From Evernia prunastri (taxonomy: Eukaryota > Ascomycota > Lecanoromycetes > Lecanorales > Parmeliaceae): DNA of 64,000 bases. The stretch spans positions 310,001 to 374,000 of the forward strand of contig NKYR01000003.1 in assembly GCA_003184365.1 (NCBI GenBank), written 5' to 3'. The notes under the pieces were generated by a model, which was given only the letters and a program-made list of their open reading frames with translations, was not told where the DNA came from and searched no databases. A program made the translations under genes and the position numbers. Of the stretch, positions 54,826 through 64,000 are shown piece after piece (within the stretch, counting starts at the first letter, position 1; each line of letters begins with the position of its first letter).

Positions 54826-56205
54826 ATGTCCGAACCCCTAGACTTGACGATGGAGTGCCATCGCGTACAAGTTAACTGGACAAAAGCGCACTTCGAGACA
54901 TTGAAGTTTAGTATCGTGGGATTTGCAAAAGATTTCATACACGTGAACCAAGTCCACGGTCTCACGGTGACACGCAAAACCATTATAGGCTACTGGACCA
55001 TGCTCATATGGAACTTCTATGGCGACGGAAATCCGACAAGTAACAGGCTCGAATCTCAGGTGACCTGTCTATCCAACAAGTCGCGTGTTTTGACTGCTCG
55101 CGTGTTCTTCGGCAGGTTGACTCGCCCCACTTTCGTCAATTCTGTATCGAGCGTGAACTGCTTGAGGATTCTCGGGAGGGCGAGGAAGAAGACACGGGTT
55201 TCCGACCCAGTGAGCGTAGGGTCACTCGAAATGAGAACAAGAAGTGGCCAGGCGCGATGATGGAAAAATGCTCGGATCCCAAGACCACGACCAACGATCG
55301 TCCAAAATTCTTGGTCCCCCTCATCGGACTACGGGCATTGAATCACGTAGAGTATAAGACTCTTGTGCGCGAAATCTTGAAAGCGAACCCAGGCACAGAC
55401 ATTGCATACTCAGAAATGCAGCTTTTATGGGACGCGATCGTCCATAAGGTTTATTACTTCGTCTGCGCCTGCGAAAGAGAGGCAAAGGTAATGTAAGTAT
55501 GAATTTGCCGTTCTAAAGATTTAAACGGAGGCATCACTGACTAAAATCTTCAATAGAGCATGGCCATAGATGGCTTTACCATCGAGCAATACAAGCAGCT
55601 TCTTGTTGAAATCCGCGGTGCTGGGGAACTTGGCGCTAAGTCTAAGAGGAAACTTCGGGACAGTAGCTCTGAGGTACCAGTGACATGCTCAAAGGACGAA
55701 TGGACGTCTATTGACCCTTTTGGATAGGCTGATAACTCGGACCAATCGCCAAGTGAACAGAAGAAGAAGCGGAGGGCCAAGAGGACTCATCGAATGGGGC
55801 CTGGTCCCAAGTCTGGTGCACCACGTCAGTCTTACAGCTCCCGCTTCCACACAGCATCTCTTGCCTAACTTACTTTCGCACAGCGTCCGCAGGTACCGCA
55901 TCACGCTCTGCCTCTGTTCAAACTATGCCACCTCCTAAGACGCCAACAGCTTTCACGACGCCAGCTGTTCTACCACGATCTGAAATTGAGTCGCAAGAGC
56001 AGACTGCCGAGCCCGGACTCAATAGCCGGGGGATCGGACAAGGCCGGGGGAGTGGATCGGGTAAGAGACATGTTCTGAGTGGAGATTGCGGGATGCTGAG
56101 ATAAATGCAGGCTTGGGGATTATGCAGACGAAGAGAAGTGGGAAAGGAGGTCCAGGTGTTCGTGGGGGATTCGCTGGACGAGGCGTCTTAAGAGATCACC
56201 GATGA
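54826..56205 (+). CDS. ANP-module/RG-rich family member B3, intact, 360 aa
   Basis: Six exons (54826-55059, 55116-55487, 55557-55673, 55728-55815, 55884-56060, 56111-56205) with introns of 56, 69, 54, 68 and 50 nt, all GT-AG with recognisable branch sites and closed phases. Domain order: a region unique to the B type (VQVNWTKAHFETLKF, HGLTVTRKTIIGYWTMLIWN, about residues 11-78), FRQFCIERELLEDSREGEEE, the ANP module (YKTLVREILKANPGTDIAYS, LLWDAIVHKVYYFVCACERE, about 165-202), a basic linker (EQKKKRRAKRTHRMGPGPKS), a Ser/Thr/Pro segment, and a Gly/Arg tail (GIGQGRGSGSG, GVRGGFAGRGVLRDHR). RG-rich tails usually bind nucleic acid, and the VTRKTI-x2-YW segment resembles a helix-turn-helix, so a DNA- or RNA-associated role is possible; that is inference. 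No known domain recognised. Confidence 0.65.
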
Positions 56206-58112
56206 TAATATTTCTGCCGATGAGGTGTGCGATACGCGACATCGGTGGTTGCGGCAGCAATGATGTATTCTAGAAATAGTTTTGATCACAATACACAGTG
56301 TATATCGATATTGGTACCGCATGAATTAATGAGCTTGTAGTGATGCAGGAAATGATAGGGTTCTGCTGCAACAAAAGAGAGACCGCCGGGCTTATGAAAG
56401 AGCTATATGATTTCGCGTCCCTGAGTCAGCACATGGAGACTTTCGGTGCTCAGGCACGGGAAGTATGAAGCTGGATGGGAGAGTGGGAATTTTTCGAGAT
56501 ATATTCTAGTTTAGAAGAATTTTTTGAAAGAAATCGGGAGCTTAGCCTGGGTTAAAATGTTGATCGCGTTGAACCGAACCATCGCCAGACGACTGTAAAC
56601 GAATTTCTTTTTGCGGTTCGAGCCCGGGTTATGTTTTTTTCTTTTTTTTCAATAAGCACGCTCTTGTGAAACGCACTAGCTCTCTTTTTCTCCTGGCTTT
56701 TGCTCAGTATAAAGAATCGCAGATGGAATGCTGCTATTGCGATTTCTCCACGTCACTGACTGGAGGAGCTGGCTTCATAGCTCGCTTGGCCAGGTGGCAA
56801 ACTCAGGTGTTTACCTAATTTCCTCGCCGGAACATTCACATACTCTGCAAAGATGGATCTTAAGGCCAGTCTTCAAAGAATGCGGGCAGCGGTATGAAGA
56901 TCCAGTCCTTCTTGTGCGATTGTTTATTTCATGATACTTCCCAAAAGTGCTTGGCGCAAAATGTTCAACACACCACAACTTACTCAAAGGATAGCAAAAT
57001 CCCTCCATACTCACCATTCTCCACGACTCACTGGTCCACATTCACCCCGCACACCTACCTTCGCAGACTTTCTGATCCTGATTACAGAGTTCGTCCATTG
57101 CAAACCCTACCCTGGCACACTGCAACGAGGCTCTAGTCCATCAGCAGCGGCGGATGTTTGAAGACGAGCCGAAAGACACAGAGCGGACGAAGCATCGATT
57201 CGAAGAGCTATCCGTCAAAGCATCCGTGACGATGTCTCGGTGGAGAGTAACAATCCTGAGTTCTGCCCGAGGTCTGTTGCACCATTGCCGAAACCTTGAC
57301 GTCCTCATTACTGACCTCTGTCTGCAGAGCAAAGTTTCCCTCTCTCTCACTCTCTATGTCTTTCTGTCTCTCTCCCGCAGAGACAACTGGCTACGCTCCA
57401 GTAAGATGTGGGCGCCTCATACTGCCCTCCCAAACCAGATGGCATCACCTATTCGAACACCCACGAAGGCCAGCGCGCCGCAAGGGCCCACGAGAATAAG
57501 GCACACCCCAGCCCGGTTACCATAAGGGTTCCTGATCCCAAGCATCGACTTGCTCTCCACAGGCGACGTCACTTACAAGATCACAGCACGCGTATACGGT
57601 AGCTGGAGGCCGTAATGGTCAGAGCTGTCGTACCTTCCGACATTCAGAAGCCTTTGGGATGTCCTTGCCAGTAAACCTACGGTATGCGGAGATGTTTGCG
57701 TGATGAGGACCAAGGCAAACGGGGGGCATCAGTGCCATGATCAAGGGCGGAAGATCTGATACGGGGCACGATGAGACGTATCGTTATGCTTTGAAGGAGT
57801 AAGACCAGCTGAATGGAGAGCTTGAGGTCCTTATCTGTGGAAGGGGCTTTTTTCTCAAGAGATACATGCCTACAGGAAAAAGAGAGGCGCTATTCGACAG
57901 GACAGGAGGTCGCGTATTCGCGGAACGATGCGGATCGTCTATAGAGTTTGGGCGTCCTCGACGTATCGATTTGATAACTTTTCTAACATACTGTTGTACA
58001 AGTGCCGTGGATCTCACGCTGCAGATGCAAAGGATCTATTGGTCATCACTTTCTAACGTCTCACGCTATAACAGAAAAGTCTTGGTTTCGACCCGCACGC
58101 TCTCATCATCTC
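56206..58112. other. Gene-poor stretch with one weak ORF
   Basis: An ATG frame at 57,154-57,525 (MFEDEPKDTERTKHRFEELS, LSSARGLLHHCRNLDVLITD) looks partly protein-like but dissolves into low-complexity SLSLTLYVFLSLS. A frame at 57,866-58,050 (LTYCCTSAVDLTLQMQRIYW) is similar in quality. A sequence at 56,616 (GGTTCGAGCCC followed by a T-run) resembles a tRNA B-box but no cloverleaf can be folded. Confidence 0.4.
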
Positions 58113-59414
58113 TCAAACCACATACTCTCTCACCCTCCGAGGACAGATCTCTGCCGCCTTCGTCCTCCATTCCTCAAAGCCCTTCGCGAAAAGCGGATGA
58201 GCATCCGGCCTCTCCTTCTTTACCTCCTCCAGATACTTCTGCCACGGCTTCCCCAACGCCGTATAATGCATCACCTTCACATCCCTGTACGCATCCTCCA
58301 AGGTCTGACTCAGCCGTTTAGCCCGCTCTCTCAGTTCATCCTTCTGGACTTGCTCTTTGTGCACCTGCTCAACAGCATCCCTGGCCACTTGAATGGTCGC
58401 GTCGCGCCTTGCCGTGGCGTCGCGGTACTGGGATAGAAGGGCCTGATCGGCCGCGGAGAGGTGGTTGGTGTCGTTGGTAGAAAGCGGGCCTTTGAGTGAC
58501 GGAAGTACCTCTATCGGTGGAGGATCCGGAGCCGGAGGTAGTTTCCTCGATGGTTTCCAAGCCGGGTCTCGTGGTGGCTCAGAGCCTTGCCACCATTTCG
58601 GGATGTTGTTTGATTCCCATTCGCTGTTGAGGGTGCAGTAGTAACCGGGCAGCAGCATGGCCGTCTCGGCGAACATTTCGTTCAGCAGATCCATGTCGAA
58701 CGTGTCTTTGCCAATGTTTTCGAGGGCGGATTCGATGCGGCCCCAGAGTCTGTCGCTGAGAGTGACGAGGAGAAAGGCAGAGGTGAAGCCGAGCGCGTCG
58801 GCTTTCCAGCGCGCACGGGGAGCCGCAAGGTCGACGGCTGGGAGGGAAAAGACGTGGTCGAGGGACTGCAGTAACAACTGGTCGGAGTCGAGGATGAGGA
58901 CCCTTTTCAAGGACGGTATATACTGGTGAAGGCGGAATCCGACGAGCTTGAGGAAAACGTCGGCGTAGTATGGTCTAGCGTTATCGTGAAGCGGCGGAGG
59001 CTCGTACGGTATGACGGTAGCGTTCTGGGCCGTGAAGTTGGACAGGTATTCAGAGCCGAGCGTAGGCTCGACGAGGACGATGATTCGGTGTTTCGTGTGA
59101 AAGACGTTCTTGAGGCGGTCTATGTTGATGAGTACGGAGCAGGCGTACTCTGCCCTAGTAGCATAGAAGACGTAAGCGTAGGGCGTGAGACCGAAATCTG
59201 GCGTAGTTGTAGTATTGGCATGAAGCGTGGGTCCATGTACAGGTCCCACTTGAGTGTCGTTGTGCGTTATTTGCGGAGTGATGAGGGAAGGACACGACAA
59301 GTCGCTGAATCGGCGTTGCATATAAGGTTGGCATATTATCCAGAACCAGAGGATGGAGGCAGCACAAATTGCAGACACAAATATCTTTCGTATCAAGTAA
59401 TGAAATGGCATCAT
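58113..59414 (-). CDS. Glycosyltransferase family 8 (glycogenin/GNT1-like), type II membrane
   Basis: Single exon, 433 aa from the ATG at 59414; the longer TTG-initiated frame is rejected. A short basic N-terminus and hydrophobic signal anchor (FVSAICAASILWFWIICQP, residues 12-30) predict a Golgi or ER type II membrane protein. The catalytic domain begins YAYVFYATRAEYACSVLINI and contains the metal-binding DxD in RVLILDSDQLLL (Asp176-x-Asp178), then DLAAPRARWKADALGFTSAF and DMDLLNEMFAETAMLLPGYY. This matches fungal alpha-N-acetylglucosaminyltransferase (GNT1-like) proteins that modify glycans with UDP-sugars. The C-terminal 120 residues are a charged helical extension (RRDATIQVARDAVEQVHKEQ). 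N-glycosylation sites (NDT, NTT, NFT, NAT) lie on the lumenal side. Confidence 0.88.
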   Translation of the reverse strand: MMPFHYLIRKIFVSAICAASILWFWIICQPYMQRRFSDLSCPSLITPQITHNDTQVGPVHGPTLHANTTTTPDFGLTPYAYVFYATRAEYACSVLINIDRLKNVFHTKHRIIVLVEPTLGSEYLSNFTAQNATVIPYEPPPLHDNARPYYADVFLKLVGFRLHQYIPSLKRVLILDSDQLLLQSLDHVFSLPAVDLAAPRARWKADALGFTSAFLLVTLSDRLWGRIESALENIGKDTFDMDLLNEMFAETAMLLPGYYCTLNSEWESNNIPKWWQGSEPPRDPAWKPSRKLPPAPDPPPIEVLPSLKGPLSTNDTNHLSAADQALLSQYRDATARRDATIQVARDAVEQVHKEQVQKDELRERAKRLSQTLEDAYRDVKVMHYTALGKPWQKYLEEVKKERPDAHPLFAKGFEEWRTKAAEICPRRVREYVV

Positions 59415-60155
59415 GCTTTTCTCGCAACAATGAAGGTAGTTATATGATCGAGATGAAACACCGAGAAGCCATTCAGCAATTTTGCTATATCCTACACTCA
59501 GCCGAAGACGTCTAGGTACTTTTGCGAAACTCAAGTATGTTTCTCACCCTGCAGTGAGTCCATAGTTGCGGACAGGCCTTGCCAGTACCAGGTTCGGTGA
59601 GAGGCATTACACATTGGGAAGAGAGGAAGATGACCAAGAAGAAGCAGAAAAGGCCAGCACAACGTGGAGATGCGCCGAATCAAGCCGACGACACATCTAA
59701 CATCGCTCTTCTCACACCATATCTCACTCTCACCACCACCCAGGATCCGTTTCACAAGAGTCTTGCGACGCACGATCTTCGGGTAACTTGAAGCGATGTG
59801 TGTCAGGTTTACGCGCATAAGCGACTCGGCTTATTGATGTTGTCATAGCAGCCAAGATTCTTATCAAGTGTCGCTGTACGAGTAAGTGGAACAGTCATTA
59901 AACACTTTGCGCGGAGCGTGTTGTATCCGCTTCACCCCTAAGTGTCGCATATGTGCGAATTACGCTCAATTCCTCCCTTCAATCCTTTGGCCCACGCCGA
60001 GCCATAAGCCCGACCTACACAATGCAGTGCCGCGGTCCATCGTTGCGATATGCGCTTTCTGCTCAACACGCGAATATCTCGACCCTCCCCTTTTGCAAAC
60101 ATCATTTCACCTGAAGGGGCTTCACCGTCGGAGTCATTGGTGCCCTATACTCAAC
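59415..60155. promoter_or_regulatory. Shared intergenic region of divergent glycosyltransferase and secreted-protein genes
   Basis: About 740 bp separate the two divergent starts. Two overlapping opposite-strand frames (59,531-59,818 and 59,579-59,791) lack features. No known regulatory motif seen. Confidence 0.4.
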
Positions 60156-61415
60156 ATGGCCAGGTCTGCTCATGTACTTCTGATCCTGTCTCTTCTGTAT
60201 CGCCTCACTCTGGTCCTTGGCATGTCCATCCAGAGCCCAAGAACAAACCCTGGCAGCGACAGTCTTCCAGAGATCATTGTTCCGTCGCAGTAAGTCTCTC
60301 CAAACCTACTAGAAAACAGCGCCAGAGCGTGCTGATGCCGGGCTCGAGCAGTCCGTTCAATGCCAGCATCAGCAGTTCAATTCCCGGTTTTAGCATCGAT
60401 CTTCGGTTCCGCGAGGACCGGCCGGCGAATCCGGTACAAATGTACTCCAGCATCTTGTTTCTAATGTCCAAAGTGTTCCAATATGCGTGGGAGAACACCG
60501 TTCCGGGTGAAATTTACTACGGTACTTCCATGTGGGACCTGTCGATATTCTGTAGTCCGAATACACAGTTGCGTCAGCTGAGAGCCATGCACGTGTTCCA
60601 TGCGCTCCTGGATATCGGAAACACCATTGCTACGAGTCGGCAATTCTTCGAATTTCAGTGTGGATTGTTATTGCACGGCCAGAACATTGGCAATGTGACA
60701 CTGAAGGTTCGTCATTTCAGGGTGTATTTTAGCGCTTCGTTACTGGTTGACCCAAGGTTGATGGGTACTATTCCTGAATGTCAAATCCTTGAAGCTATCG
60801 AAGCTGTTTGATGCTGTTCCTGCAACACAGGCCCTTATTGGGAAAGAGAATAGCTGACTCGAACGACAGAGACCAGGGCCGTGGTCTTTGGCGGCCACAG
60901 GTGCGAACGGCACCGAGGATACCTTGAGCTCTGCCGAGAAAAACAATTCGAATAGCAACCTGCTTTTTTCCGGAAAAAAGGGAACTTACATAGACCCCTA
61001 CGACTCCGAGCGCCGGATCAACTACGAGGAAACATACCGCGCAGAGCGAATCGATGTCTCGGAAATATTCACTGCAGTACTCGACGGCATGTTCGTCGCT
61101 GCACCATATCCCAGATACGCAAAGGGCGTAGCCATTAATGGTGTTAGCGTAAGCGGTGGGTCAACCATCAACCTTCACGGACTCGGAACACCGCCACTTC
61201 CGTTCAGCTGGGCCTACGCTGCAAGAGTACTTTCTTATTTGTTCTATTTTGTTATGGTACAAGAGCGTTTATTCATGGAGTTGGATTTTGACGTTGAAAG
61301 CGGGGGGGTCCAAATTGCTAAGGGTTTTGTTTTCAAGCTGCCGCCTATTCAGAATAATGTGACTGGAATCACTGCGATCTCAAGGCGTCAAATTTCAGCG
61401 CTGTCCGGTCTATAG
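60156..61415 (+). CDS. Secreted glycoprotein of unknown function, 345 aa
   Basis: Three exons (60156-60289, 60349-60706, 60870-61415) with introns of 59 nt (GTAAGT, CTGAT branch) and 163 nt (CTGAC branch), phases closed. It starts with a textbook signal peptide (MARSAHVLLILSLLYRLTLV-LG). The mature part has six potential N-glycosylation sites (NAS, NVT, NGT, NNS and others), an SSIPGFSIDLRFREDRPANP segment, MSKVFQYAWENTVPGEIYYG, YIDPYDSERRINYEETYRAE and a hydrophobic WAYAARVLSYLFYFVMVQE that may be buried or a membrane helix. Two free-standing Cys occur in exon 2 (IFCSPN, FQCGLL). I recognise no domain; it resembles the many fungal secreted hypotheticals. Confidence 0.65.
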
Positions 61416-61616
61416 ATTCTTTTTTGGGTATTGAATTGAAAGTTCGCCTCAGTGTTGCAAGGTCTGGACTTAGGATTTAGGATGTCCATGGATTTGACAT
61501 GAGACTTGATACCGCCGAGCCCTAGCTGAATGCCATCTCTGAGCACTAAGCGCCTCCAGGCAAAAGCGGTCGAAGAACATCAAGTCGAGCAGAGTTGTTA
61601 GCCTGGCATACTGTGG

Positions 61617-63762
61617 TCAGCGAGTGTAGTCGGATGATCGAATACGACGAGAAAAGTGTCTCACGTTATGCTTCAATAGCGTATCTGCAAGGATACGAGC
61701 ATTATCCCGGTCCTTTGAATCAGCGTCTTGACTGGAGACCGCAGCTATGAAGACCCCTTTGTTTGCATTTCCTAACAGTGCGTTGTAGATGGCTTCACCC
61801 CATATTTGCGAGCTGGCCATAAGAGCCAAGCCAAACCAGCCTTCTGTTATAAGCGACGGGTTCTGGGACTCTACGATCATTGCTACCACGGGCTGGATCA
61901 TTTCTTCAGGACGGAAATTCACTTCGTGCACTGATTGCTCCATGAGAAATTCTTGAGAGCAAACTTGCTTGCCGTCACCACTTTTGGCTGTACGCCATAG
62001 CTCTACAACGGTACGTGCAATCTCGATCTTGATAGCTGGATCATGGGTGTTGCTGTGGAGTTGGACAAGCCGAGAAGCGTAGGTATCTTTGTTAGCTGAG
62101 GTGTTGGGTCTCAAAAACCGATAAACGTTCTCGAAGCATCCTCGGAGCAATAGCCTCACCAGGCTGACAGCCGCATAGTGTAGAGTCGGGCTTTGAAACC
62201 TCGACCAAAGCAATGTAATGCTTTCAAAGTTTTCGAGCTCTTTCTTATTCGCCGCAGGTACTGCCAGATTCTTCATTAGTCGAATCGATTCTTCCAGAAG
62301 CTGGAGATTGCTAGAATGATCCAGAAGGACGGTCAATAAACGGTGAATATTGAGGTTCATGACCATGTCGGTAGCATTCTGGTTAGAGCTCGCCACATTA
62401 CGGAGTATGCTGCAAGCACAGACTTGCATCTGCGGTTCATTCACCGACAGCCACGAGATAAGTCTATGCACAAAATCAGACGTGGGCAGATATTTGACAG
62501 TAAAATCGGTCAGCGCAGTGATATCCCATAATTTCGCAGACAAGGCGGAGCGTAAAGCTGTGAGTTGAGCTTCATCCTCGGGATCCTGACCTGGGCAATA
62601 CAGTTTTGGCTCAGATGTCGAGCTGAAATGATACTCCGCACTTGCAGCATCCTGAGTGTAAGTGAATACAAACAAATCCTGAAGGATCGACAATTTGTCA
62701 TTGTCTATCAAAGTCTTCTGAATTTGCTCGTGCTTCAAAAGAGCAAGGATTGCATTAGCCAAAGAAATCTGGGTTTCGATGTCCACACATGGAGTTGTGA
62801 TGACTTTATAGATGACAGCGATTGCTTGAGGATTTGGGTACACTTCTGGAACGACTGTGCTCTTTTCGTCAGCATTTGCGCTCCAAACCCGGCCACTATG
62901 TGTACCCACAGTCCTCAACGACAATGTCTAGCAGGAAAGAAACTTGAGGGAGAAAATGTGAATTGTAACATCGGCGCTCGAACAATTTGATAATACTGGG
63001 AAACAACCGAGCGGCCCTCAGGGCTACCTGCGCCGGTTCTCAAAGCGGTCAGCCTGGCTGTCTGAACGGGACGGGTGGTAAGCTACCATAGTCAAGGCAA
63101 AGATTACAAAGCACGCCAATGGTGATATCTGCTTTGTCTGCTTCGTTCAGGCGAAGGAGCAAGGCTGGTAGCTTTAGCTTGGCGAGGGCGCGCTCCCTGT
63201 TGATGTCTCGAAAAATAATCAGTACCCGTAAGTAGGAACTCCATCATGATACGAACCCAAATCGGCGCACGAATTGCCCACTAATCGTAGTGCATTCAAT
63301 GTCCAAGCATGTTCATTTACATCTTCAGCGAGAAGGTCGAGGTAAAAGTCCAGTACGCCGTTGTCACCGAAGGGTAGCCGATATGATTCTGAGCCAGTTT
63401 CAGTTGGGTGCTTCTGTAGTAGTCCTTCCATCGCTAGAAGACTGAAAGAGCTTACCGTATCGACTGCCGTCCGCCAAGATTTTCGTTGCAGGTACGAGAC
63501 TTACGGGTGAACTTCGTTTCAAGTATTCCAGAACAGAGACCACAGCTCGCAAAGCTTCGCCGATTTCCAAACCAGAATCAGCACGTTCGAGCAGTTTGGG
63601 CCACCCATTAAAGCCCAGGCCGGTCAATCCCCCAGGTACGACGCTGCGGAAGATCTCAGACAAAGACGGAAACATTGGTGACAACTCTAGCTCTGCCATA
63701 CTTTCTCCAGTGGAAGGAGATGCTGACCCCTCCGGACTCGAAGGTGACGGAAGCGCTTCCAT
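61617..63762 (-). CDS. Armadillo-repeat Rap1GDS-type GTPase dissociation stimulator
   Basis: Starts at the ATG at 63762 (MEALPSPSSPEGSASPSTGE). Exon 1 (63762-63505) joins across a 91-nt intron (GTAAGT) to 63413 onward, reading YRLPFGDNGVLDFYLDLLAE and LNALRLVGNSCADL. A third exon near 63,190-63,070 reads RALAKLKLPALLLRLNEADK and GVLCNLCLDY. The large last exon (open from about 62,880 to 61,617) has armadillo helices such as FVHRLISWLSVNEPQMQVCA-CSILRNVASS, LQLLEESIRLMKNLAVPAA and EGWFGLALMASSQIWG. Rap1GDS/SmgGDS proteins chaperone and weakly exchange nucleotide on prenylated small GTPases. Splice sites between the third and last exons are unresolved. Confidence 0.75.
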
Positions 63763-64000
63763 GATGTACAGAAGACCGTTTCGATCTTCAGCGAATCATC
63801 TGGTTGCAACAAAGACTAAACGCTATGTCGGCTCTTCAATCATGCATTCAACTGCCATTGGAAAATAACATATGAGAGGACACTCATACTACACTAAGGT
63901 TTACAGTGTCAATTTGATTGAAGAGCGAACCAGACAGGACAAAGACATAGATGATGGAGGATAAGGCGACTAGCTAGAGGAAAGAGCATAAGTACGTGCT
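63763..64000. promoter_or_regulatory. Upstream region of the Rap1GDS-type gene
   Basis: 238 bp upstream of the start codon, running to the window edge. Nothing specific recognised. Confidence 0.35.

Noticed and set aside
56560..56660. GGTTCGAGCCC followed by a T-run, resembling a tRNA 3' end with Pol III terminator
   Set aside because: The flanking bases do not form a T-stem, and no upstream A-box at the right distance gives a cloverleaf.
58002..58436. Plus-strand open frames over the glycosyltransferase gene
   Set aside because: Shadows of the minus-strand GT8 coding sequence, which has clear family motifs.

Overview
The window looks like nuclear DNA of a filamentous ascomycete (Pezizomycotina, most probably a dothideomycete). 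Genes are split by very short introns (about 45-160 nt) with GTANGT-type donors, CTNAC/CTNAT-like branch sites and YAG acceptors. Several families are fungal, and the one clear transposon carries nonsense changes of the C-to-T/G-to-A kind expected from repeat-induced point mutation (RIP). I saw no rRNA, convincing tRNA, CRISPR array or bacterial-style operon. All gene models are hand-spliced; wherever I state exact introns, the reading frame was checked across the junctions.

Left part (1-25 kb) is a gene-dense housekeeping stretch: the 3' end of an ankyrin-repeat gene; a conserved fungal protein of about 525 aa; TFIIH subunit Tfb2 (4 exons, 462 aa) divergent from a hotdog-fold acyl-CoA thioesterase; MGM101 (mitochondrial genome maintenance) divergent from biotin-protein ligase (5 exons, 669 aa); a multi-pass membrane protein with a frameshift; an AIF-like FAD oxidoreductase; and a MAPEG-family membrane protein. 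Scattered among them are four members, one truncated, of a fungal family with an LPxEI...CRQIY signature (DUF7730-like).

Middle part (25-48 kb) is gene-poor and accessory. It holds coiled-coil genes of unknown function, a newly assembled three-exon gene at 32.5-33.1 kb, and a complete but mutated DNA transposon (39,294-42,262) with long terminal inverted repeats, TGTTGC...GCAACA ends, a TATA target duplication and an integrase-type (Ginger-like) transposase.

Right part (44-56 kb) is dominated by a locally expanded family I do not recognise. It is defined by a helical module of the form VL-x-ANP...M-x2-LW...VY-x-F...ER-x-AK. Members occur in two architectures: N-terminal W/YPxDHP region + module + coiled coil (27.5, 45.4 and 52.3 kb, minus strand), and a VNWTKAxFE/VTRKTI region + module + Ser/Thr/Pro-rich and RG-rich tail (48.8, 50.0 and 54.8 kb, plus strand). 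Only the 54.8 kb member appears fully intact (6 exons, 360 aa); the others show nonsense codons, frameshifts, truncation or unresolved splicing. The distal 6 kb returns to ordinary genes: a family-8 glycosyltransferase, a secreted protein of unknown function and an armadillo-repeat Rap1GDS-type protein.
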